The translations under genes were made by a program, and so were the position numbers. Below, piece after piece: positions 1 through 9,460 of a stretch of DNA of 64,000 nucleotides. The stretch is from Caldicellulosiruptor changbaiensis (GTDB lineage Bacteria; Bacillota; Thermoanaerobacteria; Caldicellulosiruptorales; Caldicellulosiruptoraceae), in contig NZ_CP034791.1 in the NCBI RefSeq assembly GCF_003999255.1, forward strand, positions 2,830,501 to 2,894,500. Reading direction: 5' to 3'. Positions within the stretch are counted from its first letter, which is position 1, and each line of letters starts with the position of its first letter. The notes beneath the pieces were generated by a model that worked only from the letters and a program-made list of their open reading frames with translations, was not told the origin of the DNA and did not search any database.

Positions 1-126
1 AAGTCTTTCTTCAACCCTGTCAAGTCTTTCTTCAACCCTGTCAAGCCTAACTTTTACCTCTCTTACATCGCTTTTTAGTTCCTCAATACCTAAGACAATT
101 TTCTCTAACAGTTCTCTTTCTGACAT
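1..126 (-). CDS. Coiled-coil protein, N-terminal part (runs off the window)
   Basis: The gene starts with ATG at 126 behind a perfect GGAGG 7 bases upstream and continues past base 1, so only 42 codons are visible. It begins MSERELLEKIV and moves into heptad-like LDRVEER repeats, which predict a parallel coiled coil. At DNA level the end is a 21-bp direct repeat (1-21, 22-42, then diverging). Function is not recognisable; similar short Glu/Arg-rich coiled-coil proteins are common in thermophilic Firmicutes. Repeat number cannot be judged because the gene is cut by the window edge. Confidence 0.7.
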   Translation of the reverse strand, partial: MSERELLEKIVLGIEELKSDVREVKVRLDRVEERLDRVEERL

Positions 127-206
127 AGAACAAACCTCCAAAAAATTTCCCTTTTTCTATTGTAGCAAACTAAATTGTGAAAATTCAATCAATATTTTAT
201 AGCAGC

Positions 207-458
207 TCAGTAAGCATTCTCCATAAACTTGCCGTCAAAAATGGTTGCCAGAATTATTTTTATATCAAGCCAGAAAGACCAATTCTCTATGTACCAGATA
301 TCGTATTTTATCCTCTCTTCAATTGAAGTATCTCCCCTGAGCCCATGAATCTGAGCCCATTCGGTAATGCCAGGTCGGACTTTGTGTTTTATTGCATATT
401 TTGAAACTTCTTCTTTAAACCTCTCAACAAAGTAAGGTCTCTCTGGACGTGGGCAGAA
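207..458 (-). pseudogene. Remnant of a polyprenyl-phosphate sugar transferase (C-terminal end only)
   Basis: An open stretch ending in TGA at 207-209 encodes [12 protein letters not shown], then [19 protein letters not shown], then [15 protein letters not shown]. These are the conserved last ~80 residues of bacterial sugar transferases (PF02397). The catalytic and membrane parts are missing and there is no start codon or SD. It lies just downstream of the intact homologue at 502-1863, so it is best read as debris from replacement of one sugar-transferase gene by another. Confidence 0.8.
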
Positions 459-501
459 TGATAAATATTTATTAATGCTCTATTGAAGTTGCTTACAAAA
501 T

Positions 502-1863
502 TCAATATGCTCCATCCTTTTTTAGGACGGCAGGAATTGTTTTTATAAGAATCTCTATATCTAACCAAAAACTCCAATTCATTATGTAGTACTCATCCAT
601 TTTAAGTCGTGTTGAAAAATCTGTTGAGGCTCGTCCACTTATTTGCCAAAGTCCCGTAAGCCCTGGTGGAACTCTCCACAGTATTTCTTCATATCCTTCA
701 CATTCTTTGATTTCCTTCGGCATATATGGACGTGGTCCAACTAAACTCATATCACCCTTTATTATATTAAGCAACTGCGGTAATTCATCCAAACTGAATT
801 TCCTTAAGATTTTCCCTACTCTTGTGATTCTCGGATCATTCTTAAGTTTATGATTTATACGATACTCCCTTTCTAATTCTGGATTTTGCTTAAACAATTC
901 TTCTAATAACTTATCGGCATTTACTACCATTGTCCTGAATTTATAGAGTTTAAATAATTTGCCGTGCAATCCAATCCTATCTTGTATATAAAATATTGGA
1001 CCCTTAGAATCAATTTTTATTGCAATGGCAATAATTAGGAATAATGGTAATGCAATTATAAAAGCTATCGTGCTTACGAAAAGGTCTATTAGTCTTTTAA
1101 CCCTCCCCCAGTTTGTGTCTGTAAATACCTCCCTCAGCCTAAAAAATACTTCATTCCCTATTACTTCAATCTCATAAGGATATTCAGATCTTCCAAATGG
1201 ATACATTGATAAAAAGCCGATATATTTCTTGATACAAAAGTTTATAGCAAGCTCTTGATATTTTTCCGCAGCAACTATTATTTCGTCAACTTTATGCTTT
1301 TCAACACACTCTTCTAATACCTGCGATCCTCCCAAGTATTGAATTTTATCAACTTCAACTACTTGATCATTTATGTATCCAATAACATTTCTTCCCAACT
1401 CTCTATTTGATAAACTGTTTAAAAATTTCAAAGGTAATTTGTTAGGGTCGCCAATGATAATGACGTTTTTCAGTCCTATTCCTTTTTTAAATTTTTTACT
1501 TTGAGCGTAGTTTATCAAAATTTTATCGCAAATGAGAAGAATATAACCAGCTATAATTACATAGAATAAAAGCAACCTCGAAACTTGCTCCATTTTAAAT
1601 GCAAATGTGATCAAGAGATAGACAAACATTGCTGCTTCAAATGCTTCTGTAATCATTTTAAGATCTTTAAAAAATGAATAGTATCGTTGATGGTAGAGAC
1701 CTCTTATATAAAAATAAATAATCACAGCAACATCAAATAAGAAAATTCGCCAAATGTAATGTTTGGGAAAATTCATTCCTCCAAATCTTAAGAAAATACC
1801 AATCAGAAAAGCTAAAATTAAGGCTATAATGTCGATAAAAATTGGTATTTTTTTTAACTTCAT
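502..1863 (-). CDS. Polyprenyl-phosphate sugar-1-phosphate transferase (exopolysaccharide initiation)
   Basis: Of 453 residues, about 1-120 hold four hydrophobic segments, about 120-230 form a Rossmann-like CoA-binding-type domain (VIIIGDPNKLP), and about 255-453 are the PF02397 transferase domain. That domain has KRLIDLFVS plus a membrane stretch, KFRTM, SLDELPQL (catalytic Asp-Glu pair), GDMSLVGPRP and GLTGLWQISGR. The family transfers a hexose-1-phosphate from UDP-sugar to undecaprenyl phosphate at the inner membrane face, the first step of exopolysaccharide assembly. The ATG at 1863 has GGAGG 9 bases upstream and overlaps the stop of the upstream glycosyltransferase by 4 bases, so the two are translationally coupled. 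Sugar specificity cannot be read from sequence. Confidence 0.92.
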   Translation of the reverse strand: MKLKKIPIFIDIIALILAFLIGIFLRFGGMNFPKHYIWRIFLFDVAVIIYFYIRGLYHQRYYSFFKDLKMITEAFEAAMFVYLLITFAFKMEQVSRLLLFYVIIAGYILLICDKILINYAQSKKFKKGIGLKNVIIIGDPNKLPLKFLNSLSNRELGRNVIGYINDQVVEVDKIQYLGGSQVLEECVEKHKVDEIIVAAEKYQELAINFCIKKYIGFLSMYPFGRSEYPYEIEVIGNEVFFRLREVFTDTNWGRVKRLIDLFVSTIAFIIALPLFLIIAIAIKIDSKGPIFYIQDRIGLHGKLFKLYKFRTMVVNADKLLEELFKQNPELEREYRINHKLKNDPRITRVGKILRKFSLDELPQLLNIIKGDMSLVGPRPYMPKEIKECEGYEEILWRVPPGLTGLWQISGRASTDFSTRLKMDEYYIMNWSFWLDIEILIKTIPAVLKKDGAY

Positions 1864-2783
1864 ATGTCAGAACCTCCTGCTTTACTACAATATATCACTA
1901 ATCCTTCTTTTATTCCTTTAATAATAGCTCTTGTTTTTTCCCGTTCTCCTTTTAATAAAAACTGAATCATCCTTATGCAACGCGTAACAAAAAAGAACAG
2001 AAGAGAGAAAACAAATTTTCTTTTCCCTACTTTTGATTTATATTTTTTCATAAACAATATTCTGTTTCTATTATTCCACTTCAAAGCAAATGGTGATTCT
2101 TCCCCGCCACTTGAAAAACCAACTTTATGATAAATCTTTGCTTTTGGTTCGTAGATAATTCTAAACCCTTCTTCTAATACTCTTACACAAAAATCAACAT
2201 CTTCAAAATACATAAAATATTCTTCTGGAAGTAATCCAACTTTTTCAAATACTTTTCTTCTTATTAACATGCAGCAACCCGTCATAAAAGTTATATCAGT
2301 CTTTTTATCATACTGGCCTCTATCAATTTCCTTCTGTCCTATATGTTTTATTCTAAATTTAAACCAGTCTATTTTTCCCCCTGCAAACCAAATATAATCT
2401 CTCTTTTCATAGTAGTTTATTTTACAACCAACAATTCCTATTCTCTCATCTTCTTCGGCAGTTTTTACCATATGAGTCAAGAAATCCTTTTCTACAATTG
2501 TATCATTGTTAAGTAATAAGATATAATCTGCTCCATTTGCAAGTGCATATTTTATTCCCACGTTGTTTCCGCCAGCAAACCATAAATTTCGCTCAGATCT
2601 GATTATTACACAATTTAAACACTTTTCTTTTAATTTATTGTAAGAATCACTGAAGGAGCCATCATCTACAATAACTATTCGATAATTTTCATATTCAATG
2701 TCTTTCAAACTCTCAACACACTCAACAGTATTAGTATAATTGCTGCAATTTACTATTAATATAAATATCTCTCTCTCATCCAT
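1860..2783 (-). CDS. GT2 family glycosyltransferase (rhamnosyltransferase-like)
   Basis: This 307-residue cytoplasmic/peripheral glycosyltransferase has a GT-A fold. Visible motifs are VDDGSFSDS near residue 40, ERNLWFAGGNNVGIKYAL, LLLNNDT (metal/nucleotide-binding acidic motif, ~90), TGCCMLIRR, and YFEDVDFCVR (catalytic acidic region, ~190), followed by a basic hydrophobic tail that may touch the membrane. The pattern matches bacterial GT2 rhamnosyltransferases, which fits the rml operon next door. It is closely similar to the transposon-split GT2 at 7727-9753. The ATG at 2783 has only a weak ribosome site, so the exact start is less sure. Confidence 0.88.
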   Translation of the reverse strand: MDEREIFILIVNCSNYTNTVECVESLKDIEYENYRIVIVDDGSFSDSYNKLKEKCLNCVIIRSERNLWFAGGNNVGIKYALANGADYILLLNNDTIVEKDFLTHMVKTAEEDERIGIVGCKINYYEKRDYIWFAGGKIDWFKFRIKHIGQKEIDRGQYDKKTDITFMTGCCMLIRRKVFEKVGLLPEEYFMYFEDVDFCVRVLEEGFRIIYEPKAKIYHKVGFSSGGEESPFALKWNNRNRILFMKKYKSKVGKRKFVFSLLFFFVTRCIRMIQFLLKGEREKTRAIIKGIKEGLVIYCSKAGGSDI

Positions 2784-3294
2784 TTTTTAGTAATTTTCTT
2801 TTGTTTTATCAAAAAGTTTTAAAGTTTCTTATATTGCTTTGTCCATGTTTGTAACTTTTATGTATAAGTTAAGCTAAACATTTACCATAACTACAGTCTA
2901 CAACAAACCTTTTAATAACAGAATTTGAATCAGAACTTACAACATCAAGAAAAGCGCTTGCATTTCCCTGATTTTGAGAAATAGTCTCGGATAAAGCATT
3001 GTGTATAATCCTTTTTTCAAGTCACTTCCATAGCTATTAATTCGAATCCGGACTATAAAAAGGTAATTACAATAATTGGTTCCAATGCAATTTGTATTCA
3101 TTCATCAAACTAACATTATAAAAACATTATAAAAAATTTTGCTCCAATTCAATTTAGTTTTAAAATATATGATATCATCTCCACATTTTTAACTAAACAT
3201 TTCTAACTAAATGAACATACTCAGTTTAGATAAATAAAGTCATATAAATGAATCTTTTTGCTTTCTCCACTTTTTGGCTTCTGCATTAGCGTAA
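2784..3294. other. Gene-free spacer with one degraded reading frame
   Basis: No intact gene is present. On the minus strand 2869-3021 is open for 51 codons with protein-like composition (SETISQNQGNASAFLDVV, ending CSYGKCLA) but has no start codon or ribosome site and is bounded by TGA and TAA. I do not recognise the family; it reads as a gene fragment. The rest is A/T-rich with no hairpin or promoter I would defend. Confidence 0.4.
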
Positions 3295-4353
3295 TCATCT
3301 GCTCCCATAAACTTTATCATAATACTCCATATACTTCCCAGTTGTCACTCTATTCAACCAATCCCTATTATTCAAATACCAATTTATCGTCTTAACTATT
3401 CCATCTTCAAATTTTGTCTCTGGAACCCATCCCAATTCCCTCATTATCTTCGAAGGGTCAATAGCATACCTTCTATCGTGCCCTTTTCTGTCTTCTACAA
3501 ACCTTATTAATTCTTCTGAAATAGACTCGTCAAAATTCTTCTTTAGATAATTAATTATCATCTTTACAATCTCTATATTAGTTCTCTCATTGTGACCTCC
3601 AATATTGTAAATTTCACCTATTACACCTTTTTCTATCACCAAATCAATTGCTTTGCAATGGTCTTCAACATATAACCAGTCCCTAATGTTTAATCCATCT
3701 CCATAAACAGGAATTGGCCTTTTGTTTAAGCAATTATTAATAACAAGTGGAATTAACTTTTCAGGAAATTGATAAGGACCATAATTATTAGAACATCTCG
3801 TAATGTTAACAGGCATTTTATACGTATCAAAATATGCTTTTACAATTAAATCTGCCGCTGCCTTGCTTGCTGAATAAGGGCTATGCGGATCAAGAGGCGT
3901 TTTCTCAGTAAAATATCCCGTTTTACCTAACGAACCATATACTTCATCGGTAGATATTTGGATAAATCTTTTACCATCTATCCATTTGCCGCTTTTGTAC
4001 CAAAAATTCTTTGCAACATCCAAAAGTATCTGTGTCCCTAATACATTTGTTTTTACAAAAACGTGTGGATCAATAATAGATCTGTCAACATGGGATTCAG
4101 CAGCAAAATTTATGACAACATCTATCTCGAATTCTTCAAAGATGTGTTCTATAAGTTCTCTATTTGTTATATCTCCCTTAACAAATACAAACCTCTTTTT
4201 TTGCTCTGGTGTTAATTTTGCTAAATTTTCTAAATTACCTGCATAAGTTAATTTATCCAAACCAATTATTTTTCTGTCTTTATATTTGTCAAGGTAATAA
4301 TATACAAAGTTGCTTCCGATAAAACCTGCACACCCCGTCACCAATAAATTCAT
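3295..4353 (-). CDS. rmlB: dTDP-glucose 4,6-dehydratase
   Basis: The enzyme converts dTDP-D-glucose to dTDP-4-keto-6-deoxyglucose, step two of dTDP-L-rhamnose synthesis. It is an extended SDR with VTGCAGFIGS (NAD-binding, N-terminus), a STDEVYG block, the YSASKAA catalytic Tyr-x3-Lys (~160) and SNNYGPYQFPEKLIP. At 352 residues it has the family's normal length. Two ATGs lie in frame; the second (4353) is 9 bases from GGAG and is preferred, because the first (4359) sits almost on top of it. It is last in the rmlA-rmlC-rmlD-rmlB operon, 17 bases after rmlD. Confidence 0.96.
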   Translation of the reverse strand: MNLLVTGCAGFIGSNFVYYYLDKYKDRKIIGLDKLTYAGNLENLAKLTPEQKKRFVFVKGDITNRELIEHIFEEFEIDVVINFAAESHVDRSIIDPHVFVKTNVLGTQILLDVAKNFWYKSGKWIDGKRFIQISTDEVYGSLGKTGYFTEKTPLDPHSPYSASKAAADLIVKAYFDTYKMPVNITRCSNNYGPYQFPEKLIPLVINNCLNKRPIPVYGDGLNIRDWLYVEDHCKAIDLVIEKGVIGEIYNIGGHNERTNIEIVKMIINYLKKNFDESISEELIRFVEDRKGHDRRYAIDPSKIMRELGWVPETKFEDGIVKTINWYLNNRDWLNRVTTGKYMEYYDKVYGSR

Positions 4354-4370
4354 ACCCATTCTCTCTCCTC

Positions 4371-5213
4371 TTATATCAAATTTATCTGCCTTAAGTACCT
4401 GTCAGTAGCATCTTGCCATGTTGGCATCTCAAAATTTACAGTCTCCTTTAAACCAAAATTATCTAACACTGAATACCCAGGTCTTTTAGCAGGTAGCTTA
4501 AAATCATCTTTTTTTGCTCTTTCAATTTTCCCTTTCCAACCAACTTTTCTTAGTACATATTCCACCCATTCAAATCTTGAAGCAGGAGTGTTAGTTATGT
4601 GATATAACCCAAAAGCTCTTTCTTTTAATAACAAATATGTAGCATATACTAAATCATCTGTATAAGTAGGTGCACTTATTTCATCATCAGCTATCTTTAA
4701 TATATGTCTTTCCTTGCTCCAATCAAAAACCCTTTTCAAAAAGTTTGTATTACCTATACCAAAAACCCAGCTAACTCGTATTAGATAGTAATATTCGGTC
4801 AAAGTTATAAACCTCTCTCCTAATAGTTTACTTTCTCCATACTTATTTAATGGAGAAGGCGTATCAAAGATAGTATAAGGAGTTGATTTTTTGCCATCAA
4901 AAACATAATCAGTAGAGTAATGTACTAATTCAATCTTATTCTCAAGTGAAATAATAGCAAGATTTCTTACACCTAATCCATTCACTAAATAAGCTGTTTT
5001 CCAATCTTCTTCAGCTTTATCAACTGCATTATAAGCTGCACAATTTATTATGTGTGTTACATCTTTCCCTTTTACAAACTCCCTAAGCTGGCTTAAATTT
5101 GTTATATCAAGCATACTATGGTCAGCAGCTATATAGTCAATACCTCTTTTTGTGAAAAATCTTTGAAACGCTTGGCCCAACTGCCCAGCCGCACCTGTAA
5201 TCAAAACTTTCAC
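4371..5213 (-). CDS. rmlD: dTDP-4-dehydrorhamnose reductase
   Basis: This final step makes dTDP-L-rhamnose by NAD(P)H-dependent reduction. The protein begins VKVLITGAAGQLGQAF (Rossmann motif), then HYSTDYVFDG, and YGESKLLGE carries the catalytic Tyr-x3-Lys. Conserved rhamnose reductase features continue to the C-terminus, RPGYSVLDN included. I place the start at GTG 5213: it forms a GTGA overlap with the rmlC stop and has GGAGAG 9 bases upstream. An ATG at 5246 would add 11 Lys/Glu residues before the Rossmann strand. Length is then 280 residues, normal for the family. Confidence 0.95.
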   Translation of the reverse strand: MKVLITGAAGQLGQAFQRFFTKRGIDYIAADHSMLDITNLSQLREFVKGKDVTHIINCAAYNAVDKAEEDWKTAYLVNGLGVRNLAIISLENKIELVHYSTDYVFDGKKSTPYTIFDTPSPLNKYGESKLLGERFITLTEYYYLIRVSWVFGIGNTNFLKRVFDWSKERHILKIADDEISAPTYTDDLVYATYLLLKERAFGLYHITNTPASRFEWVEYVLRKVGWKGKIERAKKDDFKLPAKRPGYSVLDNFGLKETVNFEMPTWQDATDRYLRQINLI

Positions 5214-5791
5214 AGCTTTCTTCTCTCCTTTTTCATTTTCAGCCATTGCTTAAAAGTAGGTAATTGACTATCTTTCTCCGACAAAATTACTTTGTCTATT
5301 CCATATTCTTCAAAAGGCCATTCTATCTTTAAGTCAGGATCATTCCAGATTATTCCTCTATCATATTCTTTATAATAGTATTCTGTAGTTTTATACAACA
5401 CATCTGCCCATTCACTAAGTGTTAAAAAACCATGTAAAAATCCTTCAGGAATGTATAACATTCTTCTATTGTGTTCATCAAGGACAATTCCAAACCACTT
5501 TTTAAACGTTGGGGAATCTTCTCTTATATCTACTGCTACATCAAAAATGGCACCCCTTATTACTCTTACAAGCTTGCCTTGTGGATATGGTTCTTGAAAA
5601 TGTAGCCCCCTCAATACCCCCTTCTTAGATCTTGAATGATTATCTTGTACAAACTTTATCTTTAATCCAATTTCGTTGAATTCTTTCTCATTCCAACTCT
5701 CCATAAAAAAACCTCTATTGTCTTCAAAAATTGTGGGTTCTATTATAAATAAATCTTTTATTGGCGTCTCTATTTTTTTGAATTTAGCCAC
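5210..5791 (-). CDS. rmlC: dTDP-4-dehydrorhamnose 3,5-epimerase
   Basis: This cupin-fold epimerase acts between RmlB and RmlD. Diagnostic residues are FVQDNHSRSKKGVLRGLHFQ (catalytic His), GKLVRVIRGAIFDVAVDIR, and YIPEGFLHGFLTLSE, followed by YKTTEYY (catalytic Tyr). It is 193 residues with a GTG start at 5791 and AGGTGA 8 bases upstream. The start abuts the stop of rmlA and the stop overlaps rmlD, so it is an internal gene of one rml operon. Confidence 0.95.
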   Translation of the reverse strand: MAKFKKIETPIKDLFIIEPTIFEDNRGFFMESWNEKEFNEIGLKIKFVQDNHSRSKKGVLRGLHFQEPYPQGKLVRVIRGAIFDVAVDIREDSPTFKKWFGIVLDEHNRRMLYIPEGFLHGFLTLSEWADVLYKTTEYYYKEYDRGIIWNDPDLKIEWPFEEYGIDKVILSEKDSQLPTFKQWLKMKKERRKL

Positions 5792-6661
5792 TTAACTTTC
5801 ACCTGCCAATTCCATAAGATACCTTCCATATTCACTGTTTCTCATTTTGTATCCTAATTTATATAACTGTTCTTTATCGATATATCCCATTCTATAAGCC
5901 ACTTCTTCTATACATCCTATGTAAAACCCTTGTCTTTTTTGAATTGTTTCAACAAAATTCGAGGCTTCAAGAAGTCCATCAAAAGTTCCCATATCTAACC
6001 ACATAAACCCTCGCCCAAATAGTTCAACTTTTAGCTCTCCTAATTCTAAATATTTTTTTATCAAATCTGTTATTTCTAACTCACCTCTTTTAGAGGGTCT
6101 GAGGGTTTTTGTCAGTTCAACTACTTTGTCATCAAAAAAGTAAATACCAGGTATTGCATAATTCGATTTTGGCTTTTCGGGCTTTTCTTCAATTGAAATA
6201 ACATTCATGTTAGAATCAAACTCAACCACACCATATGCTCGAGGGTCCTTGACATAATATCCGAAGATAAGCGCCCCTTTTTCTAATTTAACAGCTTTTT
6301 TTAACAAGTTACTAAAGCCTTGTCCATAAAATATGTTGTCCCCCAGTATGAGCATACATTTGTCAGAATTAATAAACTTTTCACCAATGATAAATGCATC
6401 AGGTAATCCACGTGGAATTTCTTGAACCGCATATTGAATATGTACTCCTATTTGTGAACCATCTTGTAATAAATTTCTATACAGCTCTACATATTCAGGA
6501 TTTGTAATCAAAAGAATCTCTCTTATTCCTGCAAGTAAAACAGTCGAAAGTGGATAATAAATCATAGGTTTATCATACACAGGTAGCAGCTGTTTACTTA
6601 TTGCCTTTGTGAGAGGATATAATCTTGTGCCACTTCCACCGGCTAAAATTATTGCCTTCAT
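5792..6661 (-). CDS. rmlA: Glucose-1-phosphate thymidylyltransferase
   Basis: The enzyme makes dTDP-glucose from glucose-1-phosphate and dTTP, the committed step to dTDP-rhamnose. The N-terminal MKAIILAGGSGTRLYPLT is the nucleotidyltransferase signature, followed by SKQLLPVYDKPMIYYPL, LILGDNIFYG, and VISIEEKPEKPKSNYA. The long C-terminal part with GFMWLDMGTFDGL is typical of short-form RmlA. ATG 6661 is preferred over TTG 6679 because AAGGAAG lies about 9 bases before it and the family starts exactly there (289 residues). It is first in the rmlACDB operon. Confidence 0.95.
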   Translation of the reverse strand: MKAIILAGGSGTRLYPLTKAISKQLLPVYDKPMIYYPLSTVLLAGIREILLITNPEYVELYRNLLQDGSQIGVHIQYAVQEIPRGLPDAFIIGEKFINSDKCMLILGDNIFYGQGFSNLLKKAVKLEKGALIFGYYVKDPRAYGVVEFDSNMNVISIEEKPEKPKSNYAIPGIYFFDDKVVELTKTLRPSKRGELEITDLIKKYLELGELKVELFGRGFMWLDMGTFDGLLEASNFVETIQKRQGFYIGCIEEVAYRMGYIDKEQLYKLGYKMRNSEYGRYLMELAGES

Positions 6662-6738
6662 TTTATCATCTTCCTTCAAAATATAAGCATCTATAGAAAG
6701 TCGATTTAAACAATAAACAATAATTGCTCTTATAAGTT

Positions 6739-7395
6739 TTATTTCTTTCTTGCAACTATCAGAAATTGAGGCGTAAAAAATTCATGGAAAAAATTAAATG
6801 TTAATTTATTTAGCCAATATCGTTTGCCTCTGGTTTCCCAAAAAAGAAATGAGGGTTTTATCTGTTCTACTTCTAAGTCTGCATTCTTAAATAGTTGCAA
6901 AACATTTTTTTTACAAAAAAATCGTAAATGAGTTTTATCTAAAATTCCACTATCTTCATATTTAAAGTCACCTTTAATAACTATCTTATAAATTGTACTT
7001 ATTTCTCTAATATTTGGTATACTAGCAACTAAAATGCCATTTGGCTTCAAACAGTTTGCTAATTTTTTTGTAGTCTCCCACGGGTCTTTTAAGTGTTCTA
7101 AGACATCAGCACAAATTATTACATCAAAATAATCCTGATAATTACTAACGTCTATAGTTTCAATATCACCCATAATAAATTTATCTAATTTTTTCTGTTC
7201 TTCAAACTCGATAATATCTATCCCCATAATAAAATTAGCTTTACCTATCTCTTTTAATCTTAAAAGCGTAGCACCTGAGCCACAACCCACTTCTAATATG
7301 CGACTTTCGCCTTCAGGTATAATATTAATTACATCATATCTTACGCCTTTAAAATATTTGTCCTCCTTAGTATGATACATATTGGTAATGTTCAT
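6739..7395 (-). CDS. SAM-dependent methyltransferase (class I)
   Basis: The protein has 218 residues. Motif I is ILEVGCGSGATLLRLKE (~33-48), an acidic post-motif follows at MGIDIIEF, and CADVLEHLKDPWE is the conserved post-motif of ubiE-like sugar or lipid methyltransferases. No membrane segment is present. Set between rml genes and glycosyltransferases, it probably methylates a sugar or the glycan end, but substrate is inference. SD AAGGAG lies about 12 bases before the ATG. Confidence 0.82.
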   Translation of the reverse strand: MNITNMYHTKEDKYFKGVRYDVINIIPEGESRILEVGCGSGATLLRLKEIGKANFIMGIDIIEFEEQKKLDKFIMGDIETIDVSNYQDYFDVIICADVLEHLKDPWETTKKLANCLKPNGILVASIPNIREISTIYKIVIKGDFKYEDSGILDKTHLRFFCKKNVLQLFKNADLEVEQIKPSFLFWETRGKRYWLNKLTFNFFHEFFTPQFLIVARKK

Positions 7396-7472
7396 TTAAT
7401 ATATCATCTCCTTGTTCCTATTACTATCTTTAATAATTATTTGACATATAATAGTTAATGTTTAAATTATTG

Positions 7473-7717
7473 CTATAATTGTAGTATTATCACCAACATT
7501 TCTGTAATAATACTGAATGATCCGGTATTTTTGTTAAGATAACTTTGCTCTCCAGCAAAATTATGAACTAATATAATTTTATTTCCGCTTAAAATAATGG
7601 CAAAACTTTTTATCCCCAGGTCATTCACTAAATAAGCTGTTTTCCAATCTTCTTCAACTCTATCAACAGCAAGGATAGATAAATTTTTATTGATATTTCA
7701 ACTTTTTTGAATTTTAC
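7473..7717 (-). pseudogene. Deletion remnant joining rmlC start to an internal piece of rmlD
   Basis: Reading leftward, GGGAGG is followed by codons for VKFKKVEISIK, matching the RmlC start (MAKFKKIETPIK). One base is lost, and then from 7670 to the TAG at 7473 the frame encodes AVDRVEEDWKTAYLVND. Next comes KIILVHNFAG, matching internal RmlD (AVDKAEEDWKTAYLVNG, then KIELVHYSTD). The intact rmlC/rmlD copies lie 2 kb downstream. This is a second, broken rml set with most of rmlC and half of rmlD deleted. Confidence 0.75.
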
Positions 7718-7726
7718 CTCCCATTT

Positions 7727-8459
7727 TTAAATCTCTACGTATCCCATTTTATTATTTCTATAATCCCTAATTGCTTTCAAAACAATCCTTATTTTATCTT
7801 TTTGTCCTTTGATTAGCCAAATTAAAAACTTTACCATTCGAGTTACAAAAAAATAGGATAAATAATAAAACTTGTTCTTTTTGTTAAACTTATTATTAAA
7901 ATAAAGCCTATTTCTATTGCAATAATACAGACTTATTAATGATTCTTCCCCTCCGGTGGTACCACTAACTTTATGCCAAAGCTTTGCAGAAGGCTCATAT
8001 AAAATTTTAATACCTGCTTTTTTAGCTCTTACACAGAAATCAGTATCCTCAAAGTAAAGAAAATACTCTTCTGCTAAAAAACCTATTTTATCAAAAACTG
8101 ATTTATGTATTAAAATGCAACATCCCGTAGCAAAATCTATTTCTTTTTGTACATCAAACTGTCCTTTATCTATTTTATTAACTCCATAATGAAAGCTTAG
8201 CCCTTTTTTCCAGTTCAAACTTCCCCCCGCCGACCAAATTTTATTTGGACTATCATAGTAATATATTTTAGGTGAAATAATTGCATTATTATTTTCTATG
8301 GATGCCTTAACCATATTTTTTATTAAATCTTTATCTATTTCTGTATCATTGTTAAGTAAAAGTACATATTCACATCCATTTTCCAATGCATATTTTATAC
8401 CAATATTATTAGCAGCCGAAAACCCTAAATTCTTTTCATTTTTTATTATAACAATTTTA
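7727..8459 (-). pseudogene. GT2 glycosyltransferase, C-terminal part, split by an insertion sequence
   Basis: The segment encodes KIVIIKNEKNLGFSAANN, LLLNNDTEID, TGCCILIH, YFLYFEDTDFCVRAKKAG and a basic hydrophobic tail, i.e. everything after the first ~60 residues of a GT2 enzyme close to the one at 1860-2783. Its N-terminal part is at 9572-9753, on the other side of a 1112-bp transposon. Any start inside the transposon would make a fusion lacking the first beta strand and the first nucleotide-binding Asp, so it is probably inactive. Confidence 0.85.
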
Positions 8460-8507
8460 GGTTGTTGAATAAAAATTATTACCAATAATACATAAAATGA
8501 GCAAAAG

Positions 8508-9446
8508 TTATTGATTCCATTCATATGCGAAAGAAAACTTCTTACCTTCTACTTTTCTGAGAAGTTGCTCAAACAAAAAAGTAATTAGTATCCAATCAAT
8601 ATACCTTTTATAATTCTTAAACCTCCTGAGCCTTACATTCTCAAGATTATATTCACCTTTTAATTTACTAAATAGTCTTTCAATCTTTGTTCTATGCTTG
8701 TATAGCTTTTTGCCCTCTTCAGTTTCTAAAAATCTTATGTTATTTCTTCTAAAAACATTCTTAACATTGTTTTTATCTTTCATGTTTCTTTTGTTTATCC
8801 CAGCAACAAATTTAACCTTAAGCTCATTTGCTATATTAAACCATCTGCTACAATCGTATCCCGCATCTGCTAATACAATCTCACAGCCAAAGCCCCATGC
8901 CCTATATAAAAGCTCTTCTTGTCTTGAGTCATGTTCATTTGCCCCTGTTAAAATCCAGAAAAGTGGTATTACTTCTTCTTTACCTGTACACAAAAGATGT
9001 AATTTGTATCCCCTGTAAAATCCTATTGTAATATGTATACCTATTTTTGCTTCTGAATCATTTTTGGCACTTCTCAAAGGTGTAGAATCTACTATCGCTA
9101 TACTCATATCAGGTTCTATCTTAGCTATTAATATGTCTTTTATATCTTGCATGTATTCTTTTTCTATTTTTCTTGACAACTTTGCAAAATATGAATAGTC
9201 CGGACTTTCTTCTATACCTACTACTTGCTTAAACTCTGTGTCTTGATTTATTCGATATTCTAATTCTCTGAAACTCTTTATCCCCTTCTTAACTTTGTAA
9301 ACCAGACAAGCTATTATTTGAAACAAATTAAATTTCCTTGGGCGTCCTCTTCTATTGTGCTTTATTCTCCTTGTCAGAGCTTCAGTAACCTTTTTCACTA
9401 CAAAAAGTAGCTTTAAAAATTTCTTATTTTGTGCTTTAATATTCAT
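8508..9446 (-). CDS. DDE transposase (IS4/IS5-like), copy A
   Basis: The 312-residue transposase has an N-terminal HTH-like region with RRGRPRKFNLFQIIACLVY. The catalytic Asp residues are in AIVDSTPLRSAKND and VLADAGYDCSRWF, and the Glu in HRTKIERLFSKLKGEYNLENV. It is ~95% identical by eye to copy B. In this copy the ATG used by copy B is mutated (ATA), and the remaining ATG at 9446 lies ~14 bases beyond the GGGGG ribosome site, so expression may be reduced. Confidence 0.9.
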   Translation of the reverse strand: MNIKAQNKKFLKLLFVVKKVTEALTRRIKHNRRGRPRKFNLFQIIACLVYKVKKGIKSFRELEYRINQDTEFKQVVGIEESPDYSYFAKLSRKIEKEYMQDIKDILIAKIEPDMSIAIVDSTPLRSAKNDSEAKIGIHITIGFYRGYKLHLLCTGKEEVIPLFWILTGANEHDSRQEELLYRAWGFGCEIVLADAGYDCSRWFNIANELKVKFVAGINKRNMKDKNNVKNVFRRNNIRFLETEEGKKLYKHRTKIERLFSKLKGEYNLENVRLRRFKNYKRYIDWILITFLFEQLLRKVEGKKFSFAYEWNQ

Positions 9447-9460
9447 GAGTATATCTTTTC

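Noticed and set aside
1-51. 21-bp direct repeats resembling a CRISPR edge
   Set aside because: Repeats are back to back without spacers and encode heptads of a coiled coil.
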